Source: Thomasclavelia sp047249845 (GTDB lineage: Bacteria; Bacillota_I; Bacilli_A; Erysipelotrichales; Coprobacillaceae). From it: a stretch of DNA of 64,000 nucleotides. The stretch is from the NCBI RefSeq assembly GCF_047249845.1, contig NZ_JBKTWO010000011.1:1-64000 (forward strand), in the 5' to 3' direction. Below are positions 7,684 through 15,947 of the stretch, one piece after another. The notes under the pieces were generated by a model. The model ran no database searches. It saw nothing but the letters and a program-made list of their open reading frames with translations, and was not told the origin of the DNA. Position numbers and translations under genes: made by a program. The first letter of the stretch is position 1, and every line of letters starts with the position of its first letter.

Positions 7684-9454
7684 AAAATATAGTTTTAAAA
7701 AGAGTTTAAAAGGGCTAATACCATTTATTAAGCCATATAAATGGCAATTTATTATTGCGATTGCAATGATTTTTGCTTTTAATATTTCTATTGTTTTAGC
7801 ACCAACTTTTGAAGGGATGGTTACTACCCAATTAGCTAGTGATGTTGCTAAAAGTACTAATCTATCAAATGTTAATATTAATTTTGGTGCAATCATTAAA
7901 ATTGGTATTAGTTTGGTAATAATTTATATTATTAAAACTGTTGCACAAATGATTTCAATTGTTTATTTAACTAATGCAATTCAACATGCGATGGAAGATT
8001 TACGCAATGCCTTGCAAAATAAGATTCGTAAATTACCAGTGAGGTATTTTGATAATCATCATTTTGGTGATGTTCTTAGTCGCATTACTAATGATGTTGA
8101 TGCTATTTCTAATGCTTTGCAACAAAGTTTTACGCAAATAGTTAGTGGTGTATTAACTGTTACATTAGCATTAAGTATGATGTATTTGATTAATCCTAAA
8201 ATTGCTTTAATTGGAACAATGATTATCCCGTTATCACTTTTAGTTACTAAGTTAGTAGTTGGCAAAAGTCAAAAATTATTTAAAAATCAACAAGATGCTC
8301 TTGGAGAGCTAAATAGTACTGTAACTGAAATGTATACAGGATATAATGAAATTTTATTATATAATCAGCAAGTAGAATCGGTTAAAAAATTTAAAAAGAT
8401 TAATGAAAATTTAAAAGAAAATGCTTTTAAAGCTCAATTTGTCTCATCAACTATTGCACCATTAAATGCTTTGGTGACATATTTAGCAATTGGTGCTGTT
8501 GCAGTAGTGGGAACTGCTGATGTAATTGCAGGGACATTTTTAGTTGGTCAGTTACAGGCTTTTATTAGATATATTTGGCAAATCAATGATCCATTATCTC
8601 AAATTTCTAACTTATCATCACAAATTCAGTCAGCTTTTGCTGCATTAGGTAGAGTTATTGAGTTATTAGAAGAAACAGAAGAAATTCCAGAAGCTAATCC
8701 TGCAAAACACGTAGATGAAATACATGGGAATGTAGATTTTGAACATGTCAAGTTTGGTTATTACGAAGAAAATTTAATGAAAGATTTAAATGTTAATGTT
8801 AAAAGTGGTCAGATGGTGGCTATTGTTGGACCAACCGGGGCAGGTAAAACTACGATTATTAATTTATTATTAAGGTTTTATGATGTAAAAGGTGGAAGTA
8901 TTAAAATAGATGGTGTTGATATCCGGGATCTTCCTCGAGAAGAATTACGCTCGATGTTTGGAATGGTATTACAAGATACTTGGCTATATTCAGGTACTAT
9001 TTATGATAACATTCGTTATGGACGTTTAGATGCACGCAAAGATGAAATTATTACTGCTGCTAAAATGGCTAATGTCCATCATTTTATTAGAACTTTACCT
9101 GATGGTTATAATTCACATATTAATGAAGAGGCAAATAATATTTCCCAAGGTGAAAAGCAGTTATTGACGATTGCCCGGGCAATTTTAAAGGACCCTCAAA
9201 TTTTAATTCTTGATGAAGCAACTTCATCTGTTGATACACGCTTGGAAAAAATGCTTCAAGAAGCTATGCAACGGGTTATGAAAGGGCGTACTAGTTTTGT
9301 AATTGCTCATAGATTGTCTACAATTAAAAGTGCAGATTTAATTTTAGTTATAAATAATGGTGATATTGTAGAACAAGGAACTCATGAAGAATTACTTGCA
9401 AAACAAGGGGAATATGAAAAATTATATAACTCTCAATTTGCTCGTAATGCATAA
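7676..9454 (+). CDS. Heterodimeric ABC exporter, catalytic half
   Basis: A 592-residue half-transporter pairing with the gene before it. Six membrane segments lie in residues 1-320. The ATPase domain has Walker A GPTGAGKTT, Walker B ILDEATSSVD with the catalytic glutamate, H-loop VIAHRLST and an altered signature ISQGEKQ. The altered signature completes the degenerate ATP site formed with the Walker motifs of the partner, while the canonical site is partner signature plus this Walker set. GAGGAGG lies before the ATG inside the partner gene. A terminator follows at 9464. Confidence 0.92.
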   Translation: MNKKYSFKKSLKGLIPFIKPYKWQFIIAIAMIFAFNISIVLAPTFEGMVTTQLASDVAKSTNLSNVNINFGAIIKIGISLVIIYIIKTVAQMISIVYLTNAIQHAMEDLRNALQNKIRKLPVRYFDNHHFGDVLSRITNDVDAISNALQQSFTQIVSGVLTVTLALSMMYLINPKIALIGTMIIPLSLLVTKLVVGKSQKLFKNQQDALGELNSTVTEMYTGYNEILLYNQQVESVKKFKKINENLKENAFKAQFVSSTIAPLNALVTYLAIGAVAVVGTADVIAGTFLVGQLQAFIRYIWQINDPLSQISNLSSQIQSAFAALGRVIELLEETEEIPEANPAKHVDEIHGNVDFEHVKFGYYEENLMKDLNVNVKSGQMVAIVGPTGAGKTTIINLLLRFYDVKGGSIKIDGVDIRDLPREELRSMFGMVLQDTWLYSGTIYDNIRYGRLDARKDEIITAAKMANVHHFIRTLPDGYNSHINEEANNISQGEKQLLTIARAILKDPQILILDEATSSVDTRLEKMLQEAMQRVMKGRTSFVIAHRLSTIKSADLILVINNGDIVEQGTHEELLAKQGEYEKLYNSQFARNA

Positions 9455-9463
9455 TTGATGTAA

Positions 9464-9491
9464 AAGAAGTATTTAGGTACTTCTTTTTTTT
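9464..9491 (+). terminator. Rho-independent terminator
   Basis: Stem AAGAAGTA/TACTTCTT (9464-9471 and 9478-9485) with a T tract, ending the ABC exporter operon. Confidence 0.85.
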
Positions 9492-9504
9492 ATATAGAAA
9501 TATG

Positions 9505-9513
9505 TGTTATACT
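9505..9513 (+). promoter_or_regulatory. Extended -10 promoter of the response regulator
   Basis: TGTTATACT is an extended -10 element 24 bases before the ATG. No clear -35 is present because the upstream DNA is the terminator T tract. Confidence 0.5.
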
Positions 9514-9537
9514 AGTATAGATAATGAGGTGTTAATA

Positions 9538-10209
9538 ATGGTTAAGATATTGATCGTAGAAGATGATAATGATATTAATAATATGATTGGTGATTTATTA
9601 AGATTAAATCAGATTGAAAGTATTAGTGCTTATTCGGGAACAGAAGCTTTATTATTGTTAGATGATAATATTGATTTAGTACTTTTAGATTTAATGTTGC
9701 CTGGTCTTAGTGGACAAGAAGTTATTAGGGAAATAAAGGGGAAAAAAGATTTACCTGTTATTATATTAACAGCAGTAAGTAAGATGGATACTAAATTAGA
9801 TTTATTTGCTTTAGGAGCAGATGATTATTTAATCAAACCATTTGATAATAATGAGTTATTGGCACGAATAAAAATTCAATTAAAACATAAGAAAGTATCA
9901 TTTATTTCATCTTTAATAACTTATAAAGATATTGTACTTGATGAAAATAAATTTGAGGTAACTTGCAATAATGTTAAATTAGGACTGTCAAAAATAGAAT
10001 TTAAGTTATTAAGAATATTATTAGAAAATCCCACCCATGTTTTTACTAAAGATATTTTATTTGAAATGGTATGGAATCATGAAGATTCAGCAGATGATAA
10101 TACTTTAAATGTTCATATAAGTAAAATTCGTAGTAAATTAAAAAAAGCTAATCCTAAACAGGAATATATAGAAACAGTTTGGGGAATTGGTTATAAAATT
10201 AAAGAATAA
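9538..10209 (+). CDS. OmpR/PhoB-family response regulator
   Basis: A 223-residue response regulator. The receiver domain (1-115) has the acidic pair EDD, phospho-acceptor Asp in LVLLDLMLPG, and TAV and KPF near the end. The winged-helix DNA-binding domain (130-223) ends in YIETVWGIGYKI. The open frame extends upstream to 9502, but the ATG at 9538 is preceded by GAGGTG and starts directly with the VKILIVEDD strand, so it is chosen. A hairpin follows before the ABC transporter genes, and the cognate kinase lies beyond them at 12046. It probably controls this antimicrobial-peptide-type transporter. Confidence 0.92.
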   Translation: MVKILIVEDDNDINNMIGDLLRLNQIESISAYSGTEALLLLDDNIDLVLLDLMLPGLSGQEVIREIKGKKDLPVIILTAVSKMDTKLDLFALGADDYLIKPFDNNELLARIKIQLKHKKVSFISSLITYKDIVLDENKFEVTCNNVKLGLSKIEFKLLRILLENPTHVFTKDILFEMVWNHEDSADDNTLNVHISKIRSKLKKANPKQEYIETVWGIGYKIKE

Positions 10210-10239
10210 ATTGATTTAAGACTTATTTAAGGATTGATT

Positions 10240-10264
10240 AAGAGTTATTTAACTCTTTTTTTAT
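10240..10264 (+). terminator. Terminator between response regulator and ABC genes
   Basis: Stem AAGAGTT/AACTCTT (10240-10246 and 10251-10257) followed by T residues. It could be partial and set a lower level for the downstream transporter genes. Confidence 0.7.
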
Positions 10265-10289
10265 ATAGTTGGAAGTGTAGGAGGAATAG

Positions 10290-11204
10290 ATGATGAAACA
10301 AGAGATATTAAGAACTAAAGATCTTATTAAAAAATATCAGGATAATATAGTTTTGGATAAGGTAAATATTACAATTAATAAAGGCGATATCTATGGGTTA
10401 GTAGGTAGGAATGGTGCTGGTAAATCTACACTAATGAATGTAATATCTTCATTAACAATGAAAGATAGTGGCAAAGTTTATTTGTTTGGTAAAGAAATTG
10501 CTCAAAATAGAGATAGTAAGAATAGGATGGGGTGTATGATTGAAAATCCTGCTTTTTATTCAAATTTATCAGCATATGATAATTTAAAATACTATTGTAT
10601 TTTAAAAGGAATTATTGATCATAAAAAAATTAATGAGGTATTAAGAAAGGTTAAACTAGATAATACTGGCAAAAAGAAATTTAAACAGTTTTCTTTAGGT
10701 ATGAAGCAACGTTTAGGAATTGCACTTGCAATTTTAAATAATCCTGATTTTATTATTTTAGATGAACCTATTAATGGTTTAGATCCATTAGGGATTAGTG
10801 AAATTAGGGAAACCTTATTGCAGTTGCAGCAAGAGAATATAACAATTCTTATTTCGAGTCATATTTTGTCTGAACTTTATTTAGTAGCAAATAAATTTGG
10901 AATTTTAGAGGGTGGAAAAATAGTTAAAGAATTATCAAAAGAGCAATTGGATAATGAATGCAGTCGCTGTTTGAGTATTAAAGTAAATGATATTAAAAAA
11001 ACGTGCGTATTACTAGAAGAAGAGTTAAATACTACTAATTATAAAGTTTTAAATGAGCAGGAAATTAGATTATATGATTATTTAGATGCGCAACACGTTG
11101 TTAGTAAAGTTATTATAAAAAATGAAATTGATTTATATGGAATAAGTGAGATAGGGGTATCATTAGAGGATTATTTTAAAAGCATCATTAAGGAGGAAAA
11201 CTAA
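10290..11204 (+). CDS. BcrA-like ABC transporter ATP-binding protein
   Basis: A 304-residue ATPase of the bacitracin/lantibiotic-immunity type. Walker A is GRNGAGKST and the signature is FSLGMKQRLGIALAIL. Walker B is FIILDEPINGLDPLG, followed by the ISSHILSEL H-loop. A C-terminal extension of about 90 residues is typical of BcrA-like proteins. AGGAGGA precedes the tandem ATGs. The permease starts one base after the stop, and a kinase follows. The arrangement points to an export or immunity system for a membrane-active peptide antibiotic, with the compound unknown. Confidence 0.88.
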   Translation: MMKQEILRTKDLIKKYQDNIVLDKVNITINKGDIYGLVGRNGAGKSTLMNVISSLTMKDSGKVYLFGKEIAQNRDSKNRMGCMIENPAFYSNLSAYDNLKYYCILKGIIDHKKINEVLRKVKLDNTGKKKFKQFSLGMKQRLGIALAILNNPDFIILDEPINGLDPLGISEIRETLLQLQQENITILISSHILSELYLVANKFGILEGGKIVKELSKEQLDNECSRCLSIKVNDIKKTCVLLEEELNTTNYKVLNEQEIRLYDYLDAQHVVSKVIIKNEIDLYGISEIGVSLEDYFKSIIKEEN

Positions 11205-11205
11205 T

Positions 11206-12030
11206 ATGTTGAATATTATTAAAGCAGATTTGTTTCGAATTTTTAAAGGAAAAGGTATTTATATCAGCATGTTATCAGTAATACTTCTTTGCAGTATTTC
11301 GATTTATCTAAGATCTCCAGGTCATATTGGATTAAACAGTGGATCTACATCAAATTCGGCTTTAGAAGAGTATCAAGATATTGAAAGTCCTGAGGATGTT
11401 AGAAAAATAGCTGGAGAAAATGAAATGACATTAGATGAGGGAATGATGAAAGCTAATGGGAATTTATATTATCCGCTAATTTTTATAGTATTTGCAGTAG
11501 TTTGTGTTGATTTATCTAGTCATACAGTAAAGAATGTTATATCTACTGATGTATCTAGGAAGACATATTACTTTTCTAAATTGTTATTGACTTGGGGATT
11601 AGGTATTTTTTTAATAATTCTTAGTACTTATTTTGGTTATTTTGGAAATATCATATTTAATAATCCTAGTAATGTTTCTAATATTCTCGATATTACTATA
11701 ATAATGTTACGGCAGTTACCAATTTTTTGTGGTATAATGAGTATATTAGTGATGATTGCAACTATTACAAAAAAAACATCACGATATAATGCAATAGCGA
11801 TTATGTTGATAATGTTATCACAGATGTTAATAATGTTAATTATAACTATATTTAACATTGATAGTAATATGATCATGCAATTCGAGTTTGAAACAATTAT
11901 ACGTAGTTTAGCTGTTGTTGGAAGCATAGAACTTAAGACATTGTTAATAGGAGTATTAATGGGTCTGGGATTAACTGCAGGATCAAGTATAATTGGGATA
12001 TATTATTTTAATCGATGTGATATTAAATAA
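11206..12030 (+). CDS. ABC-2-type permease partner of the BcrA-like ATPase
   Basis: A 274-residue integral membrane protein. One N-terminal span (about 18-33) is followed by an external segment of about 60 residues and five further hydrophobic segments between 85 and 268. This is the BcrB/LanE-G layout. Its position directly after the ATPase with an AAGGAGG site argues for one transporter complex. Sequence identity to a named family cannot be checked here. Confidence 0.8.
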   Translation: MLNIIKADLFRIFKGKGIYISMLSVILLCSISIYLRSPGHIGLNSGSTSNSALEEYQDIESPEDVRKIAGENEMTLDEGMMKANGNLYYPLIFIVFAVVCVDLSSHTVKNVISTDVSRKTYYFSKLLLTWGLGIFLIILSTYFGYFGNIIFNNPSNVSNILDITIIMLRQLPIFCGIMSILVMIATITKKTSRYNAIAIMLIMLSQMLIMLIITIFNIDSNMIMQFEFETIIRSLAVVGSIELKTLLIGVLMGLGLTAGSSIIGIYYFNRCDIK

Positions 12031-12045
12031 TTAGGAGGTAGCAAT

Positions 12046-12930
12046 ATGTTAGTATTAATAATAATTTTATTTATACTATTATATATTGCTATTTTTTATA
12101 TAATTCATTTAAAAAGAAGTATAAAAAAGGCTACTAATAATATTAAAAAAATAAAATCAATGGATACAAATTCTTTAATTACAACTACTAATAGTAATCA
12201 GGCGCTATGTGAATTATTGCATGAAGTTAATCAAATGATGATTACTTTTAGAAAATTAGAGATTGAAATTGAAAAAAAGAATAGTAATCTACAAAAAACA
12301 ATTATCAATATTTCTCATGATTTAAAAACACCTTTAACTTCAGCATTAGGATATGTTGAAATACTTCAAAAATATGATTTATCTAAAGATGAACAAAAAA
12401 AATATGAAACAATTATTATTGATAAACTAAAACGTTTATCACAATTGATTGAAGATTTTTTTGCTTTTACAAAAATAATTTCTAATGAAGAAAATATTGA
12501 AATGAGTATGATTGATGTAAATAGAGTTTTTGAAGAGGCATTAGTATGTTATTATCAAGATTTTAGTTCACAAAATCGATCAATACATATTAATGGTAAT
12601 AAAAAAGTAGAAATGCTTAGCAATGAACGGTTATTACGTCGAATCTTTGATAATTTGATCATTAATGCACTAAAGCATAGTGAGGGGGATGTTTATGTAG
12701 CGATTGATACCAGCAATGGAATATGCTATGAGTTTGTAAATACACTTAGTGAGCCGATTCAGGTTGAACGTATTTTTGATGAATTTTATACATCAGATAT
12801 ATCTCGAACTAAACAAAATACAGGATTAGGTCTAGCAATAGTAAAGGAATTTACTGAGTTATTAGGTGGAAAAATATCTGCTTTAGTTAGGGAAAATGAT
12901 CTTATTATAAGTTTAAAGTGGGAATTTTAG
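12046..12930 (+). CDS. Sensor histidine kinase with a single N-terminal membrane anchor
   Basis: A 294-residue kinase. Residues 2-23 form the only hydrophobic segment, so there is no extracellular sensor domain. A short linker leads to the H-box NISHDLKTPLTSALGY near residue 87. The catalytic domain has the N-box NLIINALKHS, the F-box IFDEFYTSD and the G2 box NTGLGLAIVKEF. The G1 box is poorly conserved. Kinases with so little outside the membrane usually take their signal through the partner transporter, which fits the two ABC genes just upstream. AGGAGG precedes the ATG. Confidence 0.88.
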   Translation: MLVLIIILFILLYIAIFYIIHLKRSIKKATNNIKKIKSMDTNSLITTTNSNQALCELLHEVNQMMITFRKLEIEIEKKNSNLQKTIINISHDLKTPLTSALGYVEILQKYDLSKDEQKKYETIIIDKLKRLSQLIEDFFAFTKIISNEENIEMSMIDVNRVFEEALVCYYQDFSSQNRSIHINGNKKVEMLSNERLLRRIFDNLIINALKHSEGDVYVAIDTSNGICYEFVNTLSEPIQVERIFDEFYTSDISRTKQNTGLGLAIVKEFTELLGGKISALVRENDLIISLKWEF

Positions 12931-12932
12931 AT

Positions 12933-13026
12933 AAAAAAGAACTTGTTATAGGTTTTAGAATCTATAACAAGTTTTTTTAGCTATGCCAATAGCATAATAT
13001 TTAGGGAGTGAAAGGGGTCTGACAAC
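12933..13026 (-). ncRNA. Candidate C-rich small RNA 1
   Basis: On the minus strand, TTTTCA (13059-13054), 16 bases and TACAAT (13037-13032) could start a transcript near 13026. It would carry two unpaired C-rich stretches, GACCCCUUU and ACUCCC, about 10-30 bases from the 5' end. A small hairpin UAUGC/GCAUA and the strong terminator at 12940-12973 follow, with six U residues. No open frame is present. Expected length is about 94 bases. Promoter and RNA are predicted by eye. Confidence 0.42.
12940..12978. terminator. Bidirectional terminator after the histidine kinase
   Basis: A 12-bp stem (12940-12951 and 12962-12973). A T tract follows on the plus strand and six T residues on the minus strand. 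It ends the kinase transcript and can also end a minus-strand RNA coming from 13026. Confidence 0.85.
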
Positions 13027-13111
13027 AAGAGATTGTAGAATAAAACTATTAAATGAAAATACGGCGGATGGTTGTAAAGGGATATGACTTTATTTTGAGA
13101 GATAAAGCCAT

Positions 13112-13210
13112 AAAAAAGGTCTACCATCATTAGTAGACCAATATGAGTTAAGTCATATTTTAGTATAGGTGGACGTGTGCTAAAGAGCTTGCCCAGTGGT
13201 GTAAGGGGGC
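13112..13210 (-). ncRNA. Candidate C-rich small RNA 2 (or dut 3' RNA)
   Basis: The minus strand has TACAAT (13222-13217) followed at once by CACCCCGCCCCCUUAC. A hairpin AAUAUGA/UCAUAUU (13140-13159) comes next, then a terminator stem GGTCTAC/GTAGACC (13118-13124 and 13133-13139) with six T residues. No convincing -35 is present. Because dut ends only 23 bases upstream, this may also be the processed 3' end of the dut transcript. The terminator itself is secure. Confidence 0.42.
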
Positions 13211-13244
13211 GGGGTGATTGTATTGATTATTTATTCCTACTTGA

Positions 13245-13757
13245 TTATTTAGTTGTAGAACCAAATCCGCCATTACGTTGTTGATCTGTAAAATCATTTT
13301 CTACAATCCCAAAAGGCATGAATATTCCTTGAGCAAAACCTTGATCCTTTTTTAACTCAACAACTTTATTTTCATTACTATCATTAGTTATTTTAATAAA
13401 AATATGACCCTCATTATCGCTATAATAATAATCACTGTCAATAATTCCAACAGTATTATTTAATTGTAAACGATATTTAAAACCTAATCCACTTCTTGGA
13501 AAGATTGCTAAGAACCATCCTTCATTAATAGAGACTCTTATTCCAGTAGGAATTTTTATTGTTTTATTAGGTTCTAAAATAAAACTAATTGGGGTAAAAA
13601 AATCATATCCTGCAGATCCAATAGTTGCTCTTTTAGGAATTATTATAGAATTGTAGATATCATTGATAGTTCCTTCATCATATTTATCAAAACAATCTTT
13701 AAAATCTTTTATAAATTGTTTTTTTGATACTTTATCAAATTTAGCTATTGTTTGCAT
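13245..13757 (-). CDS. dut: dUTP diphosphatase (dUTPase)
   Basis: dUTPase hydrolyses dUTP to dUMP and pyrophosphate, keeping uracil out of DNA and feeding thymidylate synthesis. All five trimeric dUTPase motifs are visible: SAGYDF, PRSGLGFK, NTVGIIDSDYYYS, FAQGIFMPF and RNGGFGSTTK. An N-terminal extension of about 45 residues precedes motif 1, making the 170-residue protein longer than the usual 140-150. The frame opens at 13772, but that first ATG is part of the ATGAAAGGAG ribosome site. The ATG at 13757 is therefore the real start. It is a single gene on the minus strand, followed by the C-rich RNA candidate and its terminator. Confidence 0.92.
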   Translation of the reverse strand: MQTIAKFDKVSKKQFIKDFKDCFDKYDEGTINDIYNSIIIPKRATIGSAGYDFFTPISFILEPNKTIKIPTGIRVSINEGWFLAIFPRSGLGFKYRLQLNNTVGIIDSDYYYSDNEGHIFIKITNDSNENKVVELKKDQGFAQGIFMPFGIVENDFTDQQRNGGFGSTTK

Positions 13758-13798
13758 ATGTACTCCTTTCATTAAAACATAGGAACATTATACACTAA

Positions 13799-15121
13799 TT
13801 ATTTAATTAAAGGAATTGTTATAGTAACTGTAAAATTATTCTCGTTATCAGTGATCATAAAAGTTCCATCATGAATTTTTAACATTTGTTGAACACTTTT
13901 TAACCCTATTTGATTACTTTCAATATAATTAGTTGAGTACTTTTTTTTATTTTTAAATATTAATTTTAAATTATTTTCATCAGATATCATAGATACATAG
14001 ACAGGCTCATTACTTTCAGCATATTTTAGAAGGTTTGAGAATATATTATTAACTATCCTTTTAATTAAGTTTATATTTCCGCGAATAAAAGAATTTGTAG
14101 GTTCAAGATCTTTATTTACAACAAAATTATTTTCTTCAAGTACACCAATATTTTCTACAATATATTCATATATAACACCCAGAGACATCTTAGTTAATTC
14201 AGTATCTTGCTCTTTACTAAAGACAAGAAAATATTCAAACATCTTGTTTGCTAGTTCATTAATTTGATTAACTTTATCAATTGAATTATTCAAATATAGA
14301 TTATATTGGTCGTCATTTTTATATTTTTTTAATCTAATAATATCTAAATATCCCATTAATGAAGTCAGAGGAGTTCTTAAATCATGAGAAAGAGCAGTTA
14401 CTAGATCATAATTAGCTTTTCTATTTGCTTCTTCAGTAGCAAAATTATCTTTTAAGATTAAACGTAAATTATTGATTTGATGTGATAACTCACCTATTTC
14501 ATCGTTACTATTTATTGAGATAGGATGATTAAGATCGCCTTGAGACATATAGGTAACATCATTTTTAAGGTTTTCAATATGATGAACTTTTCTTTTTATA
14601 AATAAAAATGTTGGAATTAAAAAAATAAGTAAAGCAATGATAATAGAAAAAACTAGATACGGAACAACCATTTTAGCAATAGCGTATGAATATACATACA
14701 TTTCGACTGTACCATCTTTTAATTGAATATCAGTATGATATTCATCACCATTATAAATTGCATCAGTATCATAAACTGTATATCCAACTAAAAGATTATC
14801 TAACATTGTTGCATAAGAACCAGTTATTGCAAGATTATCAGCCTTGTTATATAAGTTGACACTATATATTTCACTAACACCTAAAATATTGTCTATAGAG
14901 TCAATATCATTAATTGAAATATTATTATCAATTAACTGATTTTCAATATTAATTGCATATGCTTCAGTATTCTCTGAAATAATTCCTAGTTTTTGAGTAA
15001 ACTTAAAAAAATCTTCTCGACATGAATATAATAAGCAAAATACAGTCATTCCAAGAGCACTAAATAAAATAATAATCGCACTTATTTGAATACTTAATTT
15101 GCTAAAAAAATGTTTAATCAC
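13799..15121 (-). CDS. Sensor histidine kinase (VanS/PhoR-like)
   Basis: A 440-residue membrane kinase. Membrane segment 1 is about 12-32, an external domain of about 115 residues follows, and segment 2 is about 150-172. HAMP covers about 173-225, the H-box ALSHDLRTPLTSLMGYLD is near 243, and the N-box IFSNLLKYAES is near 348. The G1 box is missing and the G2 region is only IGLKSVQQM, so the ATP-binding domain is of a reduced type. It overlaps the end of the response regulator gene by 8 bases, which marks the pair as one operon. The pair is divergent from the YfhO/GtrA/GtrB operon, which it may regulate. Confidence 0.88.
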   Translation of the reverse strand: MIKHFFSKLSIQISAIIILFSALGMTVFCLLYSCREDFFKFTQKLGIISENTEAYAINIENQLIDNNISINDIDSIDNILGVSEIYSVNLYNKADNLAITGSYATMLDNLLVGYTVYDTDAIYNGDEYHTDIQLKDGTVEMYVYSYAIAKMVVPYLVFSIIIALLIFLIPTFLFIKRKVHHIENLKNDVTYMSQGDLNHPISINSNDEIGELSHQINNLRLILKDNFATEEANRKANYDLVTALSHDLRTPLTSLMGYLDIIRLKKYKNDDQYNLYLNNSIDKVNQINELANKMFEYFLVFSKEQDTELTKMSLGVIYEYIVENIGVLEENNFVVNKDLEPTNSFIRGNINLIKRIVNNIFSNLLKYAESNEPVYVSMISDENNLKLIFKNKKKYSTNYIESNQIGLKSVQQMLKIHDGTFMITDNENNFTVTITIPLIK

Positions 15122-15815
15122 AACGATACCCCTTACCCCAAATTGTTTTAATTATTTTAGGGTTTTGAGGATCTGTTTCGATTTTTTTTCGCAAATTTCG
15201 AATATGAACCATGATAGTATTATTAGCACTATAATAATATGGCTCATTCCATATATTTTCATATAAAGCCTGAGTTGAATAAATGTGTTTGCGATTACTT
15301 AGAAGTAAATATAGGATTTGATATTCAATATATGTTAACTCAATTTGTTCACCATCTAAAAATACTATCTCATTATTTGGATCGATTACTATATTATTAT
15401 ATGTAATTTTATTTTCATTAGACTCATCATTATTTATTTTTCCTTGATAAATATAATATCGTCTTAATAATGCTTTAACTCTTGTTGTTAATTCATTATA
15501 TGAAAAAGGTTTGGAAAGATAATCATCACCACCACTAGAAAAACCTAATGTTTTGTCACTTTCTTGACTTTTAGCTGTTAAAAATAAAATAGGGGCATTA
15601 GATTTTTTACGAATTTCCATACATGCTTGATAGCCGTTGATTACAGGCATCATAATATCAAGAATATATAAATCAATTTCACTACTTATTAGTTCAATTG
15701 CCTCTTGACCATCCTTTGCTTCAATAACATCATAACCTTCACTTGATAGAAGAACGTTCAATACTTCTCGTATTTCAGGATTATCATCAGCAATTAAAAT
15801 TTTGTTATTTACCAT
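15114..15815 (-). CDS. OmpR/PhoB-family response regulator
   Basis: A 233-residue regulator. The receiver has ADD, phospho-acceptor Asp in LYILDIMMPVINGY, FLTAKS and KPFSYNEL. The winged helix (140-233) ends TIWGKGYRCD. A minus-strand TATAAT (15843-15838) lies about 22 bases before the ATG. The kinase overlaps its 3' end. The short shared upstream region with the plus-strand glycosylation operon holds repeated TTCTT(T/A)AGG elements that could be its binding site. Confidence 0.92.
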   Translation of the reverse strand: MVNNKILIADDNPEIREVLNVLLSSEGYDVIEAKDGQEAIELISSEIDLYILDIMMPVINGYQACMEIRKKSNAPILFLTAKSQESDKTLGFSSGGDDYLSKPFSYNELTTRVKALLRRYYIYQGKINNDESNENKITYNNIVIDPNNEIVFLDGEQIELTYIEYQILYLLLSNRKHIYSTQALYENIWNEPYYYSANNTIMVHIRNLRKKIETDPQNPKIIKTIWGKGYRCD

Positions 15816-15837
15816 ATATTCACCAACTTTCGTTTTT

Positions 15838-15913
15838 ATTATACAATATTAAGACATTATAAAACTTAAAATTAAGAAATATTTATATATTCTTTAGGCT
15901 ATTCTTAAGGAAT
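15838..15913. promoter_or_regulatory. Divergent control region with direct repeat
   Basis: A minus-strand TATAAT at 15843-15838 serves the response regulator. Nearer the plus-strand operon, TTCTTTAGGC (15890) and TTCTTAAGGA (15902) repeat with a 12-base step. That pattern suggests an OmpR-type regulator bound head to tail. The plus-strand promoter is not clear. Confidence 0.4.
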
Positions 15914-15947
15914 CTAATAGATAATGATTAACAGGAGAATGATAGTA

